A DNA stretch of 64,000 bases, taken from contig NZ_JANJYH010000003.1 in the NCBI RefSeq assembly GCF_024609245.1, forward strand, positions 186,001 to 250,000, read 5' to 3'. Shown here piece after piece: positions 8,557 through 17,038 of the stretch (the first letter of the stretch is position 1; every line of letters begins with the position of its first letter). The notes beneath the pieces were generated by a model. The model was not told where the DNA came from. It did no database searches and was given only the letters and a program-made list of their open reading frames with translations. The position numbers and the translations under genes are program-made. The DNA is from Haloarchaeobius sp. FL176. GTDB lineage: Archaea > Halobacteriota > Halobacteria > Halobacteriales > Natrialbaceae.

Positions 8557-9576
8557 ATGACGGAGACGTTCTACGACGTCCTCGACGTCGGCACCGACGC
8601 CACGCAGGACGAGATAACGGCGGCGTACCGCGAGCGGGTCAAGGAGACGCATCCCGACCTGAACGACAGCGCGGACGCAGCCGAGGCGTTCCAGCGAGTC
8701 GCCGAAGCCGAGGAGGTCCTCTCGGACCCGGACGAGCGCGCCCGCTACGACCGACTGGGCCACGGCACGTACCAGCGGATGTTCGGCGACGCGGACGGCT
8801 GGGGACAGGCGGGAGACGACGACGGGACCGACGAGGAGCAGGGTCGCGAACGGGCGACCGGCGACGAGCGGCGGAGCTGGGCCGGCAACACGTACGGGAA
8901 CCGGAACCGGCGGCAGGAGTACCCCGGCTCGGACCGCGAGGCCGCCAGCGAGGGCAACGGCACGAACCGGAGCTACTACGTCGGCGACACGGACGACCCT
9001 GGCGGTGGAACGAGCACGGCGGGCCGCGGGACGAGCGCGGGCGGCAGCGGCGGGGCGAACGCGGGCGGCGGCGGGGAGACCACCTCCGCCTCGACCGACG
9101 GCGGCGCGACCGCGGCGGGGTCGGCGTTCGACGGCGCGGCCCGGCGGACCACCCGGGGGCAGGGCGAACACGTCGCCGCCGACCAGGAAGACGACGAGTG
9201 GGACGGCTTCTCCGTCCACAACTGGGACGAGGAGAAGCTCGAACAGGAGCCGGTGCGGGTCAGCCTCTCGCAGCAGTCGATGGTGCTCGCCGGACTGACG
9301 TTCCTGATGTACCCGTTCCTCGCGTACGTCACGGTCTCGCCACAGCTGAACCTGTTCGTCAACGTGATCATCGGGGGCTGCACGCTGTTGCTGCTTGGCT
9401 ACCTGTTGACCATCCCGCGCGTCGCCGCGGTGGGCTTCGGCGCGCTGAGCATCGGTATCCCCTTGATCCTCGCGTTCGTCGGCGTGAGCCTGCTCGCACC
9501 GATGAGCCTGTTCCTCGTCGGTGCGTGCGTCGTCCCCTTCTGGTACGCGATGGCCTTCAGGCACGTCGTCGGCTAA
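8557..9576 (+). CDS. Membrane-anchored DnaJ-domain protein
   Basis: A 339-residue protein. Residues 1-65 form a J domain (FYDVLDVGTDATQDEI, HPD at 32-34), which stimulates Hsp70 ATPases. Residues about 70-220 are a Gly/Ser/Asp-rich linker of low complexity. The C-terminal 90 residues hold three to four membrane helices. The Cys-rich zinc domain and C-terminal domains of true DnaJ are absent, so this is a J-domain co-chaperone tethered to the membrane, perhaps recruiting DnaK there. The start MTETFYDV at 8557 begins the J domain exactly. Its stop is 1 base from the convergent menD stop. Confidence 0.85.
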   Translation: MTETFYDVLDVGTDATQDEITAAYRERVKETHPDLNDSADAAEAFQRVAEAEEVLSDPDERARYDRLGHGTYQRMFGDADGWGQAGDDDGTDEEQGRERATGDERRSWAGNTYGNRNRRQEYPGSDREAASEGNGTNRSYYVGDTDDPGGGTSTAGRGTSAGGSGGANAGGGGETTSASTDGGATAAGSAFDGAARRTTRGQGEHVAADQEDDEWDGFSVHNWDEEKLEQEPVRVSLSQQSMVLAGLTFLMYPFLAYVTVSPQLNLFVNVIIGGCTLLLLGYLLTIPRVAAVGFGALSIGIPLILAFVGVSLLAPMSLFLVGACVVPFWYAMAFRHVVG

Positions 9577-9577
9577 G

Positions 9578-11365
9578 TCAGAGCCGGTCGGCGACCGAGT
9601 CGGCGAACCGCTCGCGAGCCCGGTGACTCGCGTCGGCGTCGAACGGCACCTCGATGACCTGTGTGCCGTCCATCGCGAGCGACTCCCGATACGCGTCTTC
9701 GAACTCGTCGGCCGGGACCCGCTGGAAGGAGAGGTCGTACAGCTCGCCGGTTGGTTCGAAGTCCAGTCCGTGGGGCGTGACGAACTGCTCGGTGAAGGGC
9801 GGGTCGAACGACTCGATGGGTAGCAGGTGGAAGATGCCGCCACCGTCGTTGTTCACGCAGACGACGGTGGCGTCGACCCCACAGCGCGCCAGCGCGAGCA
9901 GCCCGTTCATGTCGTGGTAGTACGCGAGGTCGCCGGTCAGGACGACCAGCGGCTCGTCGGTCGCGCTCCCGGCGCCGAACGCCGTCGAGAGCACCCCGTC
10001 GATACCGCTCGCGCCCCGGTTCGCGAGGACGGTGTGGTCGGCCGCCCGCGGTTCGCCGAAGCGGTCGGCGTCCCGCACCGCCATCGAGTTCGAGACGAAG
10101 ACCGTCGCCGGGTCCGGGGCCTCGGCGAGCACGCGGTGGACGATGGCTCCCTCCGGCGTCTCGTCGGCGAGGAACTCCTCGACGAGCCGCCAGTACCGCG
10201 CTTCGGCGTCGACGAGCGCCGCCGCCACGTCGGGGTCACCTGCGGCGTCGGCGCGCTCGTCCACTGCCGCCGCCAGCGAGCGCGCCGTCGCCGTCGGGTC
10301 GGCGACGACGAGGTCCGAGCAGACGAACTCGGCGTCGCGCCACTCGCCCATCGGGTCGACGAGCACCTGCCGCGCGTCGGTCCCCGCGAGCGCCTTCCGG
10401 AGCGGCTTCGAGGTCACCGACGCACCGAACCGGAGGACGATGTCGGGGTCGAGGTCGAGCGCGTGGACGTAGCCGTCGTAGCCGCCGATGACGGCCGCGT
10501 CGTCGCGGTGCTCGACGTGCCCGCCGAAGCGGACGCCGGAGAGCGGATCCGCGAGAAGCGGGAAGTTCGTCACGGCCGCGAGGTCTGCGACGGCGTCGGA
10601 CCAGTCGTCGTCCGCGAGCGTCGTCGGGTCCGCTGGGCCGGCAAGAACCAGTCCCGAATCGGCGTCCCCGACCGCGGTCGCGAGCTCCTGCAGGTCCGGG
10701 TCGGCGAGCGACGGACGGCCCTGCCGTCGACTGACGTAGGGGTCGCCGGATGCCCTGCCAACCGCCGCGCGCTCGTCGCCCTCGTGCCAGTCTGCCGGGA
10801 CGTCGCCCTCGACAGGCGTCGGTTCCAGCGGCTTGCGGAACGGGCAGTTCAGGTGGACCGGCCCGGCGTCGCTCCCGGTCGCCTCGGCGAGCGCGCGTGC
10901 CGCGTCGGTCCGCAGCCGCCTGAGCTTCCGTGGCGTCGGCTCCGGCTCTGGCAGGTCGCGGTACCAGCGCACCGCGCTCCCGTAGAGCTTCTCCTGGTCG
11001 ATGGTCTGGTTCGCCCCGGAATCGCGCAGCTCCGGCGGGCGGTCCGCGGTCAGCGCGAGCAGCGGTACGCGCGCCTGATTCGCCTCGATGATGGCTGGGT
11101 GGAAGTTCGCCGCCGCCGTGCCGGAGGTACAGACGAGCGCGGTCGGCTCGCCGGTCCGGCGGCCACGGCCGAGCGCGAAGAATGCGGCCGAGCGCTCGTC
11201 GAGGTGCGAGAACGTCGCCACGTCGTCGTGGGCGTCGAAGGCGACGGTGAGGGCGGTCGAGCGGCTCCCGGGGGCGATGCACGCCGCGGTGAGCCCGCCC
11301 GCGGCGAGCTCGTCGACGAGCGTCTCCGCCCAGAGGACGTTCCGGTTGGGGTAGTCGCGAGCCAC
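9578..11365 (-). CDS. menD: SEPHCHC synthase MenD
   Basis: A thiamine-diphosphate enzyme that adds the succinyl semialdehyde unit of 2-oxoglutarate to isochorismate, giving SEPHCHC (menaquinone pathway). It is 595 residues, the normal MenD length. The N-terminal CIAPGSRSTAL substrate loop, ALTADRPPEL and the ThDP/Mg site GDLAYYHDMNGL...VVCVNNDGGGIF are all visible. It begins 7 bases after menF ends, so the two form an operon. The gene order menF-menD follows the pathway order. Confidence 0.95.
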   Translation of the reverse strand: MARDYPNRNVLWAETLVDELAAGGLTAACIAPGSRSTALTVAFDAHDDVATFSHLDERSAAFFALGRGRRTGEPTALVCTSGTAAANFHPAIIEANQARVPLLALTADRPPELRDSGANQTIDQEKLYGSAVRWYRDLPEPEPTPRKLRRLRTDAARALAEATGSDAGPVHLNCPFRKPLEPTPVEGDVPADWHEGDERAAVGRASGDPYVSRRQGRPSLADPDLQELATAVGDADSGLVLAGPADPTTLADDDWSDAVADLAAVTNFPLLADPLSGVRFGGHVEHRDDAAVIGGYDGYVHALDLDPDIVLRFGASVTSKPLRKALAGTDARQVLVDPMGEWRDAEFVCSDLVVADPTATARSLAAAVDERADAAGDPDVAAALVDAEARYWRLVEEFLADETPEGAIVHRVLAEAPDPATVFVSNSMAVRDADRFGEPRAADHTVLANRGASGIDGVLSTAFGAGSATDEPLVVLTGDLAYYHDMNGLLALARCGVDATVVCVNNDGGGIFHLLPIESFDPPFTEQFVTPHGLDFEPTGELYDLSFQRVPADEFEDAYRESLAMDGTQVIEVPFDADASHRARERFADSVADRL

Positions 11366-11372
11366 GGGACTG

Positions 11373-12716
11373 TCACTCGAGCTCGTCGAGCAGCGGTCGA
11401 TACTTCAGCTGGACCTCGTCCCACTCCTCCTGTGGGTCGGAGTCCGCGACGATACCGTTGCCGGCGAACAGCGTGGCGCTGCGACCGCCGGCCAGCCCGG
11501 AGCGGATGCCGACGAGGAACTCGCCGTCGCCGTCGGCGTCGAACCAGCCGATGGGCGCGGCGTACCACCCGCGCTCGAACGTCTCCACGTCGCGGATGGT
11601 CTCTGCCGCCACGTCGGGCGGAAGCCCACCCACGGCGGGGGTCGGGTGCAGCGCACCCACGATGTCGAGTACGTGCGTCTCGCGGTCGAGGTCGACCGTG
11701 ATTGGCGTCCGGAGGTGCTGGATGTTCGCGAGTTTCCGTACCGTCTGTTCGCCCTCCGAGACCGCCCCGAGCGGCGCGAGCTGGTCGCAGATAGCGTCGA
11801 CGACGAGGCGCTGCTCGTGCTGTATCTTCTCCGATTCGACGAGCTCCGCGGCGAGGTCGGCGTCGGCCTCCGGCGTGCCCCCGCGGCCGACAGAGCCGGC
11901 GAGCGCCTCAGTCTCGACGTGGTGGCCCTCGCGCTTGACCAGCCGCTCCGGCGGTGCGCCCAGGAAACCAGCCTCCTCCGTCGGCTGGAAGAGGAAGCGA
12001 TAGCAGTTCGGGTAGGTCCGTCGCAGCCGTTCGAGCACGTCCGGCAGGTCCACCTCGCCCGCGAGGTCGACCTCCAGGGCGCAGGCGAGGACGACCTTCT
12101 GCAGGTCGCCGGCCTCGATGCGGCCGACCGCGTCGGCAACCTGCGCGGTCCAGTCGGCCTTCGGTGTCGGGCGGTGCACCTCGGTCACGCCCGGCCGGCT
12201 CCCCGCCGGGCGCATCTTCGGGAGGTCGGCGACTGCGTCGACCTCGCGGTCGAGTTCGGCCTCGACCGCGTCGGGGTCCGTACCGGCTTCGTAGCGGTTC
12301 ACCGTCAGCCACGTCCCGCCGTCGGTCCGCGTCAGTTGTACCTCGGGGAGGACGAACTCCGCGGCGGGGAACCCGGTCCACGGCGGCGCCGGCTCGTGGT
12401 CGTCGAGGAAGGCGAAACCACCCACGAGCCGCGGCCGTGGCGCGTCGGAGTTGCTGCAGTCGGCGTCGGCGAACAGCCCCTCGGCGGCGCTCCGGACCGA
12501 TTCGAACCGGTCGGTCCCACTCGCCGTGAGTCTGGCAGCGACCCCCGCACCGGCCAGCTCCAGCCCTTCGTGGCTGGCCCACTGGAGGCGCGGGGGGTCG
12601 CGTGCTGCGAGAAAGGCCCGGAAGGAGACGTCCGCGATGGGGCGACTCCGGCTGACGAGAGTGCCGTCCTCGTGCATCGCGCCGGCGACGCCCGGCTGGC
12701 TGCCCGCTCGTTCCAT
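11373..12716 (-). CDS. menF: Isochorismate synthase
   Basis: Converts chorismate to isochorismate, the committed step to menaquinone. It is 447 residues from the start used here. The C-terminal chorismate-binding domain is clear: KVVLACALEVD, YRFLFQPTEEAGFLGAPPERL, the ETEALAGSVGRGGT motif and the HPTPAVGGLP motif. An ATG at 12725 is also in frame, but CCTTTATA at 12741-12748 predicts transcription start near 12718, so ATG 12716 (MERAGSQPG) is the better leaderless start. It is the first gene of the menF-menD operon. Confidence 0.92.
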   Translation of the reverse strand: MERAGSQPGVAGAMHEDGTLVSRSRPIADVSFRAFLAARDPPRLQWASHEGLELAGAGVAARLTASGTDRFESVRSAAEGLFADADCSNSDAPRPRLVGGFAFLDDHEPAPPWTGFPAAEFVLPEVQLTRTDGGTWLTVNRYEAGTDPDAVEAELDREVDAVADLPKMRPAGSRPGVTEVHRPTPKADWTAQVADAVGRIEAGDLQKVVLACALEVDLAGEVDLPDVLERLRRTYPNCYRFLFQPTEEAGFLGAPPERLVKREGHHVETEALAGSVGRGGTPEADADLAAELVESEKIQHEQRLVVDAICDQLAPLGAVSEGEQTVRKLANIQHLRTPITVDLDRETHVLDIVGALHPTPAVGGLPPDVAAETIRDVETFERGWYAAPIGWFDADGDGEFLVGIRSGLAGGRSATLFAGNGIVADSDPQEEWDEVQLKYRPLLDELE

Positions 12717-12740
12717 TGCCCCCATCTCAGGGGTCTGTCG

Positions 12741-12748
12741 TATAAAGG
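12741..12748 (-). promoter_or_regulatory. menF-menD TATA box
   Basis: TATAAAGG on the + strand (CCTTTATA on the coding strand), centred about 28 bases from the preferred menF start. It is one of the best TATA matches in the window. Confidence 0.6.
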
Positions 12749-12810
12749 GTGTTCATTATCGGAAGCGTGTGACCGAAGCCACCCTGGTTTACTCGAGGTC
12801 GCTACCGGGA

Positions 12811-13206
12811 TTATGCTGCATCTGAACCAGCACCGACACCAACAGACCCATCTTCAAATATTTTGACATATAAGGATTGACCCCCCATCGAGCCGTCATC
12901 TCTCTGGTTGACGGTCACGTCCACAGTTGTTGACTCACGAATATCGGTATCCACCGTAACGGTGTGGGTTCCGGGCTCCGTGAAGTACTTCTTTCTCCTC
13001 ACGGTCTCACCAAGTTCTAGCTCGAACGTATCTCTCGACTCACCGGATACGCTTATTTCTACGGCGTGGCTGTCAGTGTGCTCGTTTTCTATTCGCAACG
13101 CACCACCGTCTGAACGCCACAGGTTGGAGACGTGCTGACAGCCGCTCGTCGACGATACCGAGCCAACTGCGAGTGCCGCCAGGACACGGCGTCGACCGAT
13201 GGTCAT
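12811..13206 (-). CDS. Tat-type lipoprotein, unknown function
   Basis: A 131-residue protein with a twin-arginine signal (RRRV at 5-8), a hydrophobic stretch and a lipobox STSGC ending at Cys23, so it is probably exported folded and lipid-anchored. The mature part is a short beta-rich domain (ENEHTDSHAVEISVSG, GTHTVTVDTD), which looks immunoglobulin-like and resembles other small haloarchaeal surface lipoproteins. The gene and its flanks are clearly less GC-rich than the rest of the window (for example about 12840-12900), a sign of transfer. An AGGTGA element 5 bases before the ATG is a good Shine-Dalgarno match. Confidence 0.65.
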   Translation of the reverse strand: MTIGRRRVLAALAVGSVSSTSGCQHVSNLWRSDGGALRIENEHTDSHAVEISVSGESRDTFELELGETVRRKKYFTEPGTHTVTVDTDIRESTTVDVTVNQRDDGSMGGQSLYVKIFEDGSVGVGAGSDAA

Positions 13207-13344
13207 CGGTTCACCTTGACCACTGTCACCCCTCCCCAGCGGTACGGTTGGAACTCATCAGTGAACACACCGTAGGTCGGTTGCCGTATCGGTAAAAGTC
13301 TTCTCTGCACCACATCAGTTCGCAGGTTCAGCAAGTACCCTACA

Positions 13345-13941
13345 CTAGCTGTACCGCTCCTCGTTCCACGGATTCGCGGTGTTCGAGTACCCCCGACGCT
13401 CCCAGTACCCGCGCTCGGCATCGGTGAGGAACTCGACGCCACAGACCCACTTCGCGCCCTTGTAGGCGTACTTGTGGGGGGTGACGACCCGGAGCGGGCC
13501 ACCGTGGTCCGGCGGAAGGTCCTCGCCGTCGAACTGCCAGGTGAAGAGCACCTCGTCGCGCATGCACTCGGAAAGCGGAAGGTTCGTCGTGTAGTCGTCG
13601 AGCGCCGAGAACATGACGTGGGTGGCGTCGTCGTGGACCCCCGCGCGCTCGGCCAGCTCGGGGAAGGTGACGCCCTCGAACTCGCAGTCGAACTTCGACC
13701 AGCCGGTGACGCAGTGGAAGTCCTGGCGCTGTGTCACGCTCGGCAGCGCGCGGAACTCGTCGTAGTCGAAGGTCAGCTCGTTGTCCACCGCGCCGGAGAC
13801 GCGGAACTCCCAGCTGTCGGGGTCGAACTTCGGGGTGTTCCCCTTCGAGAGCACGGGAAACTTCGAGGTCTCGCGCTGACCCGGCGGGAGCCGGTCCTCG
13901 CCGAACTCCTCGTAGAGGTCCGTGACATCGGTGATGCTCAT
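13345..13941 (-). CDS. Sulfite oxidase-like molybdopterin oxidoreductase
   Basis: A 198-residue protein made of the molybdopterin-binding domain of the sulfite oxidase/YedY (MsrP) superfamily. The probable molybdenum-ligating cysteine is Cys77 in DFHCVTGWSKFDCEFEG, followed by VTFPELAERAG, DDYTTNLPL and the HGGPLRVVTPHKYAYKGAKW block. It lacks a signal peptide, a heme domain and the dimerisation domain, so it is probably a cytoplasmic stand-alone enzyme; the substrate is not predictable. It is divergent from the ribbon-helix-helix gene. Confidence 0.85.
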   Translation of the reverse strand: MSITDVTDLYEEFGEDRLPPGQRETSKFPVLSKGNTPKFDPDSWEFRVSGAVDNELTFDYDEFRALPSVTQRQDFHCVTGWSKFDCEFEGVTFPELAERAGVHDDATHVMFSALDDYTTNLPLSECMRDEVLFTWQFDGEDLPPDHGGPLRVVTPHKYAYKGAKWVCGVEFLTDAERGYWERRGYSNTANPWNEERYS

Positions 13942-14093
13942 ACACCGCTCTCGGTTGCGCGAAACCGTAGGGGTGACGGAACGAGCTCGGCGACGAGCCG
14001 GGGCGCCACCACGGCGACGAAACCGCCAGAGGGCTGTCCCGTCGCCGCCCTCGAAACGACCGGTCGTGCACCGGACTCGGCGTCCCCGTCAGG

Positions 14094-14102
14094 CTTAAAT
14101 AC
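14094..14102 (+). promoter_or_regulatory. TATA box of the ribbon-helix-helix gene
   Basis: CTTAAATAC, centred 30 bases before the ATG at 14128, a strong haloarchaeal TATA match predicting a leader of a few bases at most. Confidence 0.6.
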
Positions 14103-14127
14103 CACATCACCGAAGCCCCTACCACTG

Positions 14128-14352
14128 ATGCCAAAGGTCGAAATCAACATCCCCGAACACCTCGAGATGCAGATTACCCAGATGGTAGAGCGCGGGGAGT
14201 TCGTGAACCGCGAGGAGGCCATCGAGGATCTCATCTCGACCGGGATCAAGGCCTACAAGACCAGTGGGCCGATCGACGACGACGAGCCCGGTGGTGGCGG
14301 CGGCTACGAGGACGACGGGATGATGGGCCACGAAGACGAGTACGTCTTCTGA
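14128..14352 (+). CDS. Ribbon-helix-helix regulator, CdrS-like
   Basis: A 74-residue protein with a CopG-type ribbon-helix-helix domain in residues 1-50 (MPKVEINIPEHLEMQITQMV, then EFVNREEAIEDLISTGIKAY) and a flexible acidic Gly-rich tail. The N-terminal half strongly resembles CdrS, the haloarchaeal regulator of ftsZ2 and cell division, as I remember that family. In the species I know, cdrS lies beside ftsZ2; here the downstream neighbour is crcB, so this may be a paralogue. It presumably binds DNA as a dimer. Confidence 0.7.
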   Translation: MPKVEINIPEHLEMQITQMVERGEFVNREEAIEDLISTGIKAYKTSGPIDDDEPGGGGGYEDDGMMGHEDEYVF

Positions 14353-14431
14353 CCGAGCCGCGGGTGTGTTGAACGGGGGGTCGTTGTTCGACAGTCACCC
14401 CGAGCGACCGCGCTCGCCGGAAGTCGGCGGA

Positions 14432-14440
14432 CTTTTAGGC
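14432..14440 (+). promoter_or_regulatory. crcB pair TATA-like box
   Basis: CTTTTAGGC is centred 27 bases before ATG 14463. This supports 14463 rather than the in-frame ATG at 14442 as the start of the first crcB gene. Confidence 0.5.
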
Positions 14441-14462
14441 CGTGCCTCGACACTCCGTCTCG

Positions 14463-14852
14463 ATGACCGACGGGGCTCGTGCACGCACACTCGCCCTCGT
14501 AGCGACTGGTGGGTTCGCCGGAGCAAACGCCCGGTGGGGGGTCGACGTCGCGCTTGCCGGTCTCCCGACGGGACTCGCCGGTACCTTCGTGGCAAACGTC
14601 GTCGGCTGTGTACTGCTCGGCTTCCTCGTCTCGCTCGACCGCGACCGGGTCCCGCGTCGGGTCCGCCTCGCCGTCGGGACCGGGTTCCTCTCCTCGTTTA
14701 CCACGTACAGCACGTTCGTCGTCGGGGCCGCGACCAGCGTGCCGACCGTCGCTGTCGCTTCCGTCCTGGCGACGTACGCGTTCGGGTTCGCGGGCGTCGC
14801 CGTCGGCGGACTGGCGGCGAGTCGGGTCGATGCACGGAGGGCGTCGACGTGA
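14463..14852 (+). CDS. crcB: Fluoride channel CrcB/Fluc, subunit 1
   Basis: A 129-residue, four-helix Fluc-type fluoride exporter subunit. The family motif GTFVANVVGCVLLGF is present, as is the central GTGFLSSFTTYSTF segment that forms the Na+ site and phenylalanine box. Each channel needs two subunits in antiparallel orientation. The next gene is a second crcB, overlapping by 4 bases (GTGA), so the two probably make a heterodimer. No fluoride riboswitch is recognisable upstream. Confidence 0.9.
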   Translation: MTDGARARTLALVATGGFAGANARWGVDVALAGLPTGLAGTFVANVVGCVLLGFLVSLDRDRVPRRVRLAVGTGFLSSFTTYSTFVVGAATSVPTVAVASVLATYAFGFAGVAVGGLAASRVDARRAST

Positions 14853-15211
14853 CCCTCCCGGCACCGCTACTCGTCGGTCTCGGCGGCGCGGTCGGCGCGG
14901 TCGGCCGCCAGCTCGTGTCGAGCACCCTCACCCGACGCGAGGCGGCGGTGCCGCGCGGTACGTTCGTGGTGAACGTCGTCGGGAGCTTCGTCCTCGCCGT
15001 GCTCACCGCGGCGAGCCCGGGCGGCGACGTGGCGCTGCTCGTCGGGACCGGTTCCTGCGGCGCGTTCACGACGTTCTCGTCGTTCGGCGTCGCGACCGTC
15101 GACCGGCTCGAACGCGGGCGCTGGCTCGCGGCGGCGCTCAACGCGTTCGGGACGCTCGCGGCCTGTCTCGTGGCGGTTTCCGTCGGGTGGGCCGTCGGCC
15201 TCGCGCTCTAG
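14849..15211 (+). CDS. crcB: Fluoride channel CrcB/Fluc, subunit 2
   Basis: A 120-residue partner of the preceding gene. It starts at GTG 14849, whose last two bases belong to the TGA of the first crcB, a translationally coupled arrangement. It has the same motifs: GTFVVNVVGSFVLAV and GTGSCGAFTTFSSF. Pairs of short crcB genes encode heterodimeric channels with opposite membrane topologies. Its TAG stop shares a CTAG tetranucleotide with the TAG stop of the convergent VTT gene. Confidence 0.9.
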   Translation: MTLPAPLLVGLGGAVGAVGRQLVSSTLTRREAAVPRGTFVVNVVGSFVLAVLTAASPGGDVALLVGTGSCGAFTTFSSFGVATVDRLERGRWLAAALNAFGTLAACLVAVSVGWAVGLAL

Positions 15212-15825
15212 AGGAAGACGAACGCGACGCCGAACGCGCCCATCGTCACGAGCAGACGGCCGACGCTGCCCGCGAACGTCGCCAGCGCGAACTTCTTGTA
15301 GTCGCGTTCGAGCACCGCGAAGGCGTAGATGGAGATGGTGTCCGGGAAGAAGGGCACCGACAGCGCCATCGCCAGCCCGACGTAGCCGTACTTGCGGGCG
15401 AGCTCGACGGACTTCTTCTCGGACCACTCGATGATGTCGAACCGCGAGCGACGCAGGAACCGCACGATCGGGCCGGCCTCCTTGGCCTCCTGGCCGATGT
15501 GGAACGCGAACACGCTCCCGGCGGCCTTCCCGACGCCACTGACGACGATGACGATGGCGTACTCGAGGTAGCTCGGGAGCCCGAGCGCGAGCGTCCCCGC
15601 GCGGACCGGCGCGAGGACGACTTCGCTCGGCAGCGGGAGGATGAAGGCGATGAGGAAGGAGTAGAGGCCGATGATGGCGAGCCCGATGAGTCCCGACGCG
15701 TTGCGGACCGCGTCCGCGAGCCCGGCGAAGTCTGGGAGGAGCGACGAGAACACGAGCCCGGAGACCGGCTCGACCGACGCGAGCACGTCGAGGAGGGCGA
15801 GCGACGGGGACGGGACAGGGGACAC
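15208..15825 (-). CDS. VTT/DedA-like membrane protein
   Basis: A 205-residue membrane protein of the VTT (SNARE-associated, DedA/YqaA) superfamily with five to six hydrophobic segments. The re-entrant signature FILPLPSEVVLAP near residue 62 is typical. A second conserved segment is VSGVGKAAGSVFAFHIG, followed by a basic loop. DedA proteins move or scramble lipid carriers; the substrate here is unknown. It starts with GTG at 15825, 26 bases after mfnA ends, so it is probably co-transcribed with mfnA. Confidence 0.8.
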   Translation of the reverse strand: MSPVPSPSLALLDVLASVEPVSGLVFSSLLPDFAGLADAVRNASGLIGLAIIGLYSFLIAFILPLPSEVVLAPVRAGTLALGLPSYLEYAIVIVVSGVGKAAGSVFAFHIGQEAKEAGPIVRFLRRSRFDIIEWSEKKSVELARKYGYVGLAMALSVPFFPDTISIYAFAVLERDYKKFALATFAGSVGRLLVTMGAFGVAFVFL

Positions 15826-15851
15826 TACGTGCGCTTCGAGGGGCCGCGGAC

Positions 15852-16925
15852 CTAAGTGTTAATGTTCACACTGGGCCGCAGCCGGTCGACGTCCGCGACG
15901 AACGTCTCGAGCACGTCGCGGGTGACGTGGGGCATGCAGACGATGCGGAGCTTGCCGTCCGCGGTGCGGGAGACCCGCCAGTCCGCCTCGCGGAGCGACT
16001 CGAACAGTCCCTCCGACATCGGAACGACGACCAGCGGGAGGTCGGGCTCGACCACGTCGAACCCGCGCTCCGCGAGGGCGTCGGCGACCCACTCGGCGTT
16101 GGCCTGTGCACGCTCGTACTGCTCGCGGTAGCCGTCGGGCCAGAGCTCGTCCATCACCGCCGCCGCGCTTGCGACGCCCGCGCCGGAGCGAGTCCCCGTG
16201 AGCGTCGCCTGCTTCGCGGACTCGAGATACGGCGTGTCGACGGCGAGCGCGTCGAACAGCTCGGCGTCGCGGGCGACCAGCCCGCCCGCCGGAATGGCCG
16301 CCGCGCCCATCTTGTGTGGATCGATGGTCATCGTGTCGATGTCGGCGTGTGCGAAGTGCCACTCGTGGTCGGTGAACGGGAGGACGAACCCGCCCCAGGC
16401 CGCGTCGACGTGACACAGCGCGCCGACGTCGTTCGCGAGGTCGGCGAGTTCGGGGATGGGGTCGACCCGGCCGTACTCCGTCGTCCCGGCCACGCCGACG
16501 ACGAGTGCGGTGTCCTCGTCGCAGAACCGACGCATCGCACCCACGTCGGCGGTCCAGTCGTCCGTGAGCGGGGCGACCCGGAGCTCCACCGAGAGCACGT
16601 CCGCGGCCTTCTGGAAGGAGAAGTGCGCGCTCTCCGGGACGACGACGTTCGGAGTGCTCGACACCGCGCGATTCCTGGCGATGCGCACCGCCTGGATGTT
16701 TGCCTCGGTTCCGCCGCTCGCGATGTAGCCCGCGGGGTCGTCGAGGCCGACGACCTCGCCGAGTCCGGCGATGGCCTCGTCCTCCAGTTCGGCGACGGTC
16801 TGGTACGTCGCGGGGTCCCCGGGGTTCGTCGCGAGGAAGCGTTCTGCGGCCTCGCGTGCGACCGGGTGTGGTTCCGTACACATCGAGGAGAGGACCCGGT
16901 CGAAGTCCTGTGGCTGGCCGCGCAT
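15852..16925 (-). CDS. mfnA: Tyrosine/aspartate decarboxylase MfnA
   Basis: A PLP-dependent group II decarboxylase (357 residues). The archaeal MfnA family makes tyramine from tyrosine for methanofuran or beta-alanine from aspartate for coenzyme A; in haloarchaea the aspartate route is the likelier one. The PLP lysine is Lys205 in [10 protein letters not shown], with His101 stacking on the ring and Asp174 in [11 protein letters not shown] 16931 is also in frame, but the TATA-like CCTAAATTCC at 16945-16954 places transcription start next to ATG 16925 (MRGQPQDF). Confidence 0.9.
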   Translation of the reverse strand: MRGQPQDFDRVLSSMCTEPHPVAREAAERFLATNPGDPATYQTVAELEDEAIAGLGEVVGLDDPAGYIASGGTEANIQAVRIARNRAVSSTPNVVVPESAHFSFQKAADVLSVELRVAPLTDDWTADVGAMRRFCDEDTALVVGVAGTTEYGRVDPIPELADLANDVGALCHVDAAWGGFVLPFTDHEWHFAHADIDTMTIDPHKMGAAAIPAGGLVARDAELFDALAVDTPYLESAKQATLTGTRSGAGVASAAAVMDELWPDGYREQYERAQANAEWVADALAERGFDVVEPDLPLVVVPMSEGLFESLREADWRVSRTADGKLRIVCMPHVTRDVLETFVADVDRLRPSVNINT

Positions 16926-16944
16926 GCCCATACCTTCGGGTTGT

Positions 16945-16954
16945 GGAATTTAGG
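16945..16954 (-). promoter_or_regulatory. mfnA TATA-like box
   Basis: CCTAAATTCC on the coding strand, centred about 25 bases upstream of ATG 16925. Confidence 0.5.
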
Positions 16955-17038
16955 GGTTGCGTTCCCGGGTGGTTTCTGGGGCCGCGTCGGTCGTCCGATA
17001 GATTCAATGACAGCACAGGGAAAGACCGGACAGAAACG

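Noticed and set aside
14353-14462. Possible fluoride riboswitch before crcB
   Set aside because: The characteristic conserved bases and pseudoknot could not be found; a TATA box predicts a leaderless transcript.
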